Assembly (NCBI RefSeq): GCF_005116455.1
Contig: NZ_SWBP01000008.1
Coordinates: 1-64,000, forward strand
DNA: 64,000 nucleotides
Reading direction: 5' to 3'
Source of the DNA: Pedobacter cryophilus
GTDB lineage: Bacteria > Bacteroidota > Bacteroidia > Sphingobacteriales > Sphingobacteriaceae
Position 1 is the first letter of the stretch; each line of letters starts with the position of its first letter. A program made the translations under genes and the position numbers. Below the pieces are notes generated by a model. It did no database searches. It was not told where the DNA came from and saw only the letters and a program-made list of their open reading frames with translations. This document shows, in pieces, positions 62,927-64,000 of this stretch.

Positions 62927-64000
62927 ATGAAATATCAAAAATCACTTTTTATTCTGTTTTTAATCTACACTTTTAGTTTAGATGTGGTTAATGCCCAAAC
63001 TAACACGGCAACTGTCCCGCTCAAAACACTGGTAGAAAGAAAAGAAAAGTTAAGTTACAATCACCCATTTGAAAGTGTTTATTTACATTTTGATAAGCCT
63101 TATTATGCCGTTGGAGATACCATTTGGTTTAAAACCTATATCACCATTCAGCAGCATTTACCATCGCCTTTAAGTAAAATTGTTTATGTTGATTTGCTCA
63201 ATAATAAAGATTCGCTGATACAAACATTAAAAATACCAGCCAATAATAGCGTTGCCAATGGTAATATGGTTTTGGCTTACCCCGATTTTAAAGAAGGCAC
63301 CTACCATTTAAGAGCTTACACCAAATGGATGCTGAATTTTAACCAAAGCTATTTCTTCAAAAAAAATATTTATGTAGGCAATGCGCTTAATAAAGAATTA
63401 ATAACAAACATTACTTTTAACGGAAGCATTACAGATAAAGCACAAAAAGTAAGTAGCACAATTTCTTATAAAGACGAATTAGGCAAACCATTGGCTGATA
63501 AAAAAGTAAGTTGGGAAGTAATAGCCGATGATGAAAAAATTGCCAGAGGCAAAGCAACTACTGATGCTAAAGGCTATATTACTTTAGATTTTAGCGGTTC
63601 AACAAAAGTTTCCATCAACAGAGGAGTGCTTAATACGGCGTTAGAAACCAGTGATCGCCGCATACTGAATTCATCTTTCTCTTTAAAAACAGCAATTCTT
63701 GAAAACGACATCCAGTTTTTTCCAGAAGGAGGAGAACTGATTGATGGAATGGACAAAAAAGTAGCTTTTAAAGCCATCGCTTCAAACGGATTAGGCGTAA
63801 ATTTAAAAGGTAAAATTTTAGATGAGCAAGGAAAAGAAATCGTTTCTTTTGCCTCGCAGCATTTAGGGATGGGTAGCTTCTCTTTTATCCCACAAAAAAA
63901 TAAAAAATATACTGCCAGCATCACCTTTGCAGATCAAACTCAAAAAAACTTTAGCCTTCCTCCTGTTAAAGAAGAATGCATCAGCTTATCAGCAAAAAGC
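62927..64000 (+). CDS. Large exported MG2/plug-type protein (5' part, cut by window edge)
   Basis: 358 codons are open to the right edge with no stop. The protein begins MKYQKSLFILFLIYTFSLDV, with likely cleavage after NAQ. It continues with VYLHFDKPYYAVGDTIWFK, the macroglobulin-like MG2 motif seen in long Bacteroidota exported proteins (often 800-1000 aa, some with a TonB plug-like end). HLRAYTKWMLNF and FFPEGGELIDG further fit that family. Such proteins are unassigned, probably surface-linked. Confidence 0.82.
   Translation, partial: MKYQKSLFILFLIYTFSLDVVNAQTNTATVPLKTLVERKEKLSYNHPFESVYLHFDKPYYAVGDTIWFKTYITIQQHLPSPLSKIVYVDLLNNKDSLIQTLKIPANNSVANGNMVLAYPDFKEGTYHLRAYTKWMLNFNQSYFFKKNIYVGNALNKELITNITFNGSITDKAQKVSSTISYKDELGKPLADKKVSWEVIADDEKIARGKATTDAKGYITLDFSGSTKVSINRGVLNTALETSDRRILNSSFSLKTAILENDIQFFPEGGELIDGMDKKVAFKAIASNGLGVNLKGKILDEQGKEIVSFASQHLGMGSFSFIPQKNKKYTASITFADQTQKNFSLPPVKEECISLSAKS

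Overview
The window is A+T-rich chromosomal DNA from a member of the Bacteroidota, most likely the Sphingobacteriaceae (Pedobacter or a close relative). This rests on a gldC gliding gene, a Bacteroidota-type CcmB-CcmC-CcmD set, DUF4290 and DUF4920 proteins, SPII lipoproteins with MKK starts, an ISAon1-type transposase fragment, Bacteroidota promoters (TTG, 19-20 bp, TAnnTTTG), and almost no Shine-Dalgarno sequences. No rRNA, tRNA or CRISPR array was seen. The genus is an inference.

1-16.5 kb: an ISAon1 fragment runs off the left edge. Next come glutamate dehydrogenase, the cytochrome c maturation genes ccmB-ccmC-ccmD (minus strand), and a DNA methylguanine methyltransferase. A tight four-gene minus-strand signalling operon follows (CHASE3-GAF hybrid kinase with three receivers, CheR, CheB, and a receiver-PAS hybrid kinase) with no other chemotaxis genes. 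Then gldC, a DEAD-box helicase, a PfkB sugar kinase, dihydroorotase, and a REP-associated transposase (RAYT) sitting among its own REP hairpins.

16.5-30.4 kb: an HscA/DnaK-like Hsp70, a family PL22 oligogalacturonate lyase, a GreA-like protein, a YbiT-like ABC-F ATPase, a DUF4920 protein, a SlyD-type FKBP isomerase and a DUF255 thioredoxin-fold protein. About 0.8 kb of tandem CACAGAG repeats follows, then a dipeptide epimerase, YjbQ and a GH25 lysozyme.

30.4-38.9 kb is the most unusual part. A lipoprotein with a C-terminal HExxH metallopeptidase-like domain is followed by a small exported protein. Then come a truncated copy of the peptidase C-terminus, a paralogue of the small protein, a second decayed peptidase remnant, and a duplicated 3' end of the M20 dipeptidase gene that lies about 1 kb further on. 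The layout resembles effector/partner cassettes, but the function is unknown. Beyond the dipeptidase are six nearly identical 45-aa lipoprotein genes repeated at exactly 166 bp, plus a 52-aa relative. They are divergent from a TPR membrane protein that has a histidine-kinase H-box but no ATPase domain.

38.9-64 kb: PcrA/UvrD helicase, DUF4290, MurA (Asp in place of the fosfomycin-target Cys), and a possible redox/glycosyltransferase operon. An inverted-repeat-bounded 0.45-kb element and a cystathionine beta-synthase follow. Next is a compact controller-methylase-endonuclease restriction-modification operon with two operator-like palindromes on its promoter. The rest is small metabolic and membrane genes, a BLUF photoreceptor with a 27-bp palindrome upstream, an NlpC/P60 lipoprotein, an aldo/keto reductase, and the start of a large exported protein cut by the right edge.

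Four intergenic spots (about 0.3, 20.4, 41.3 and 51.9 kb) carry copies of one roughly 110-bp repeat. Its outer stem changes sequence from copy to copy but keeps base pairing, which points to a structured RNA or a hairpin-forming mobile repeat.
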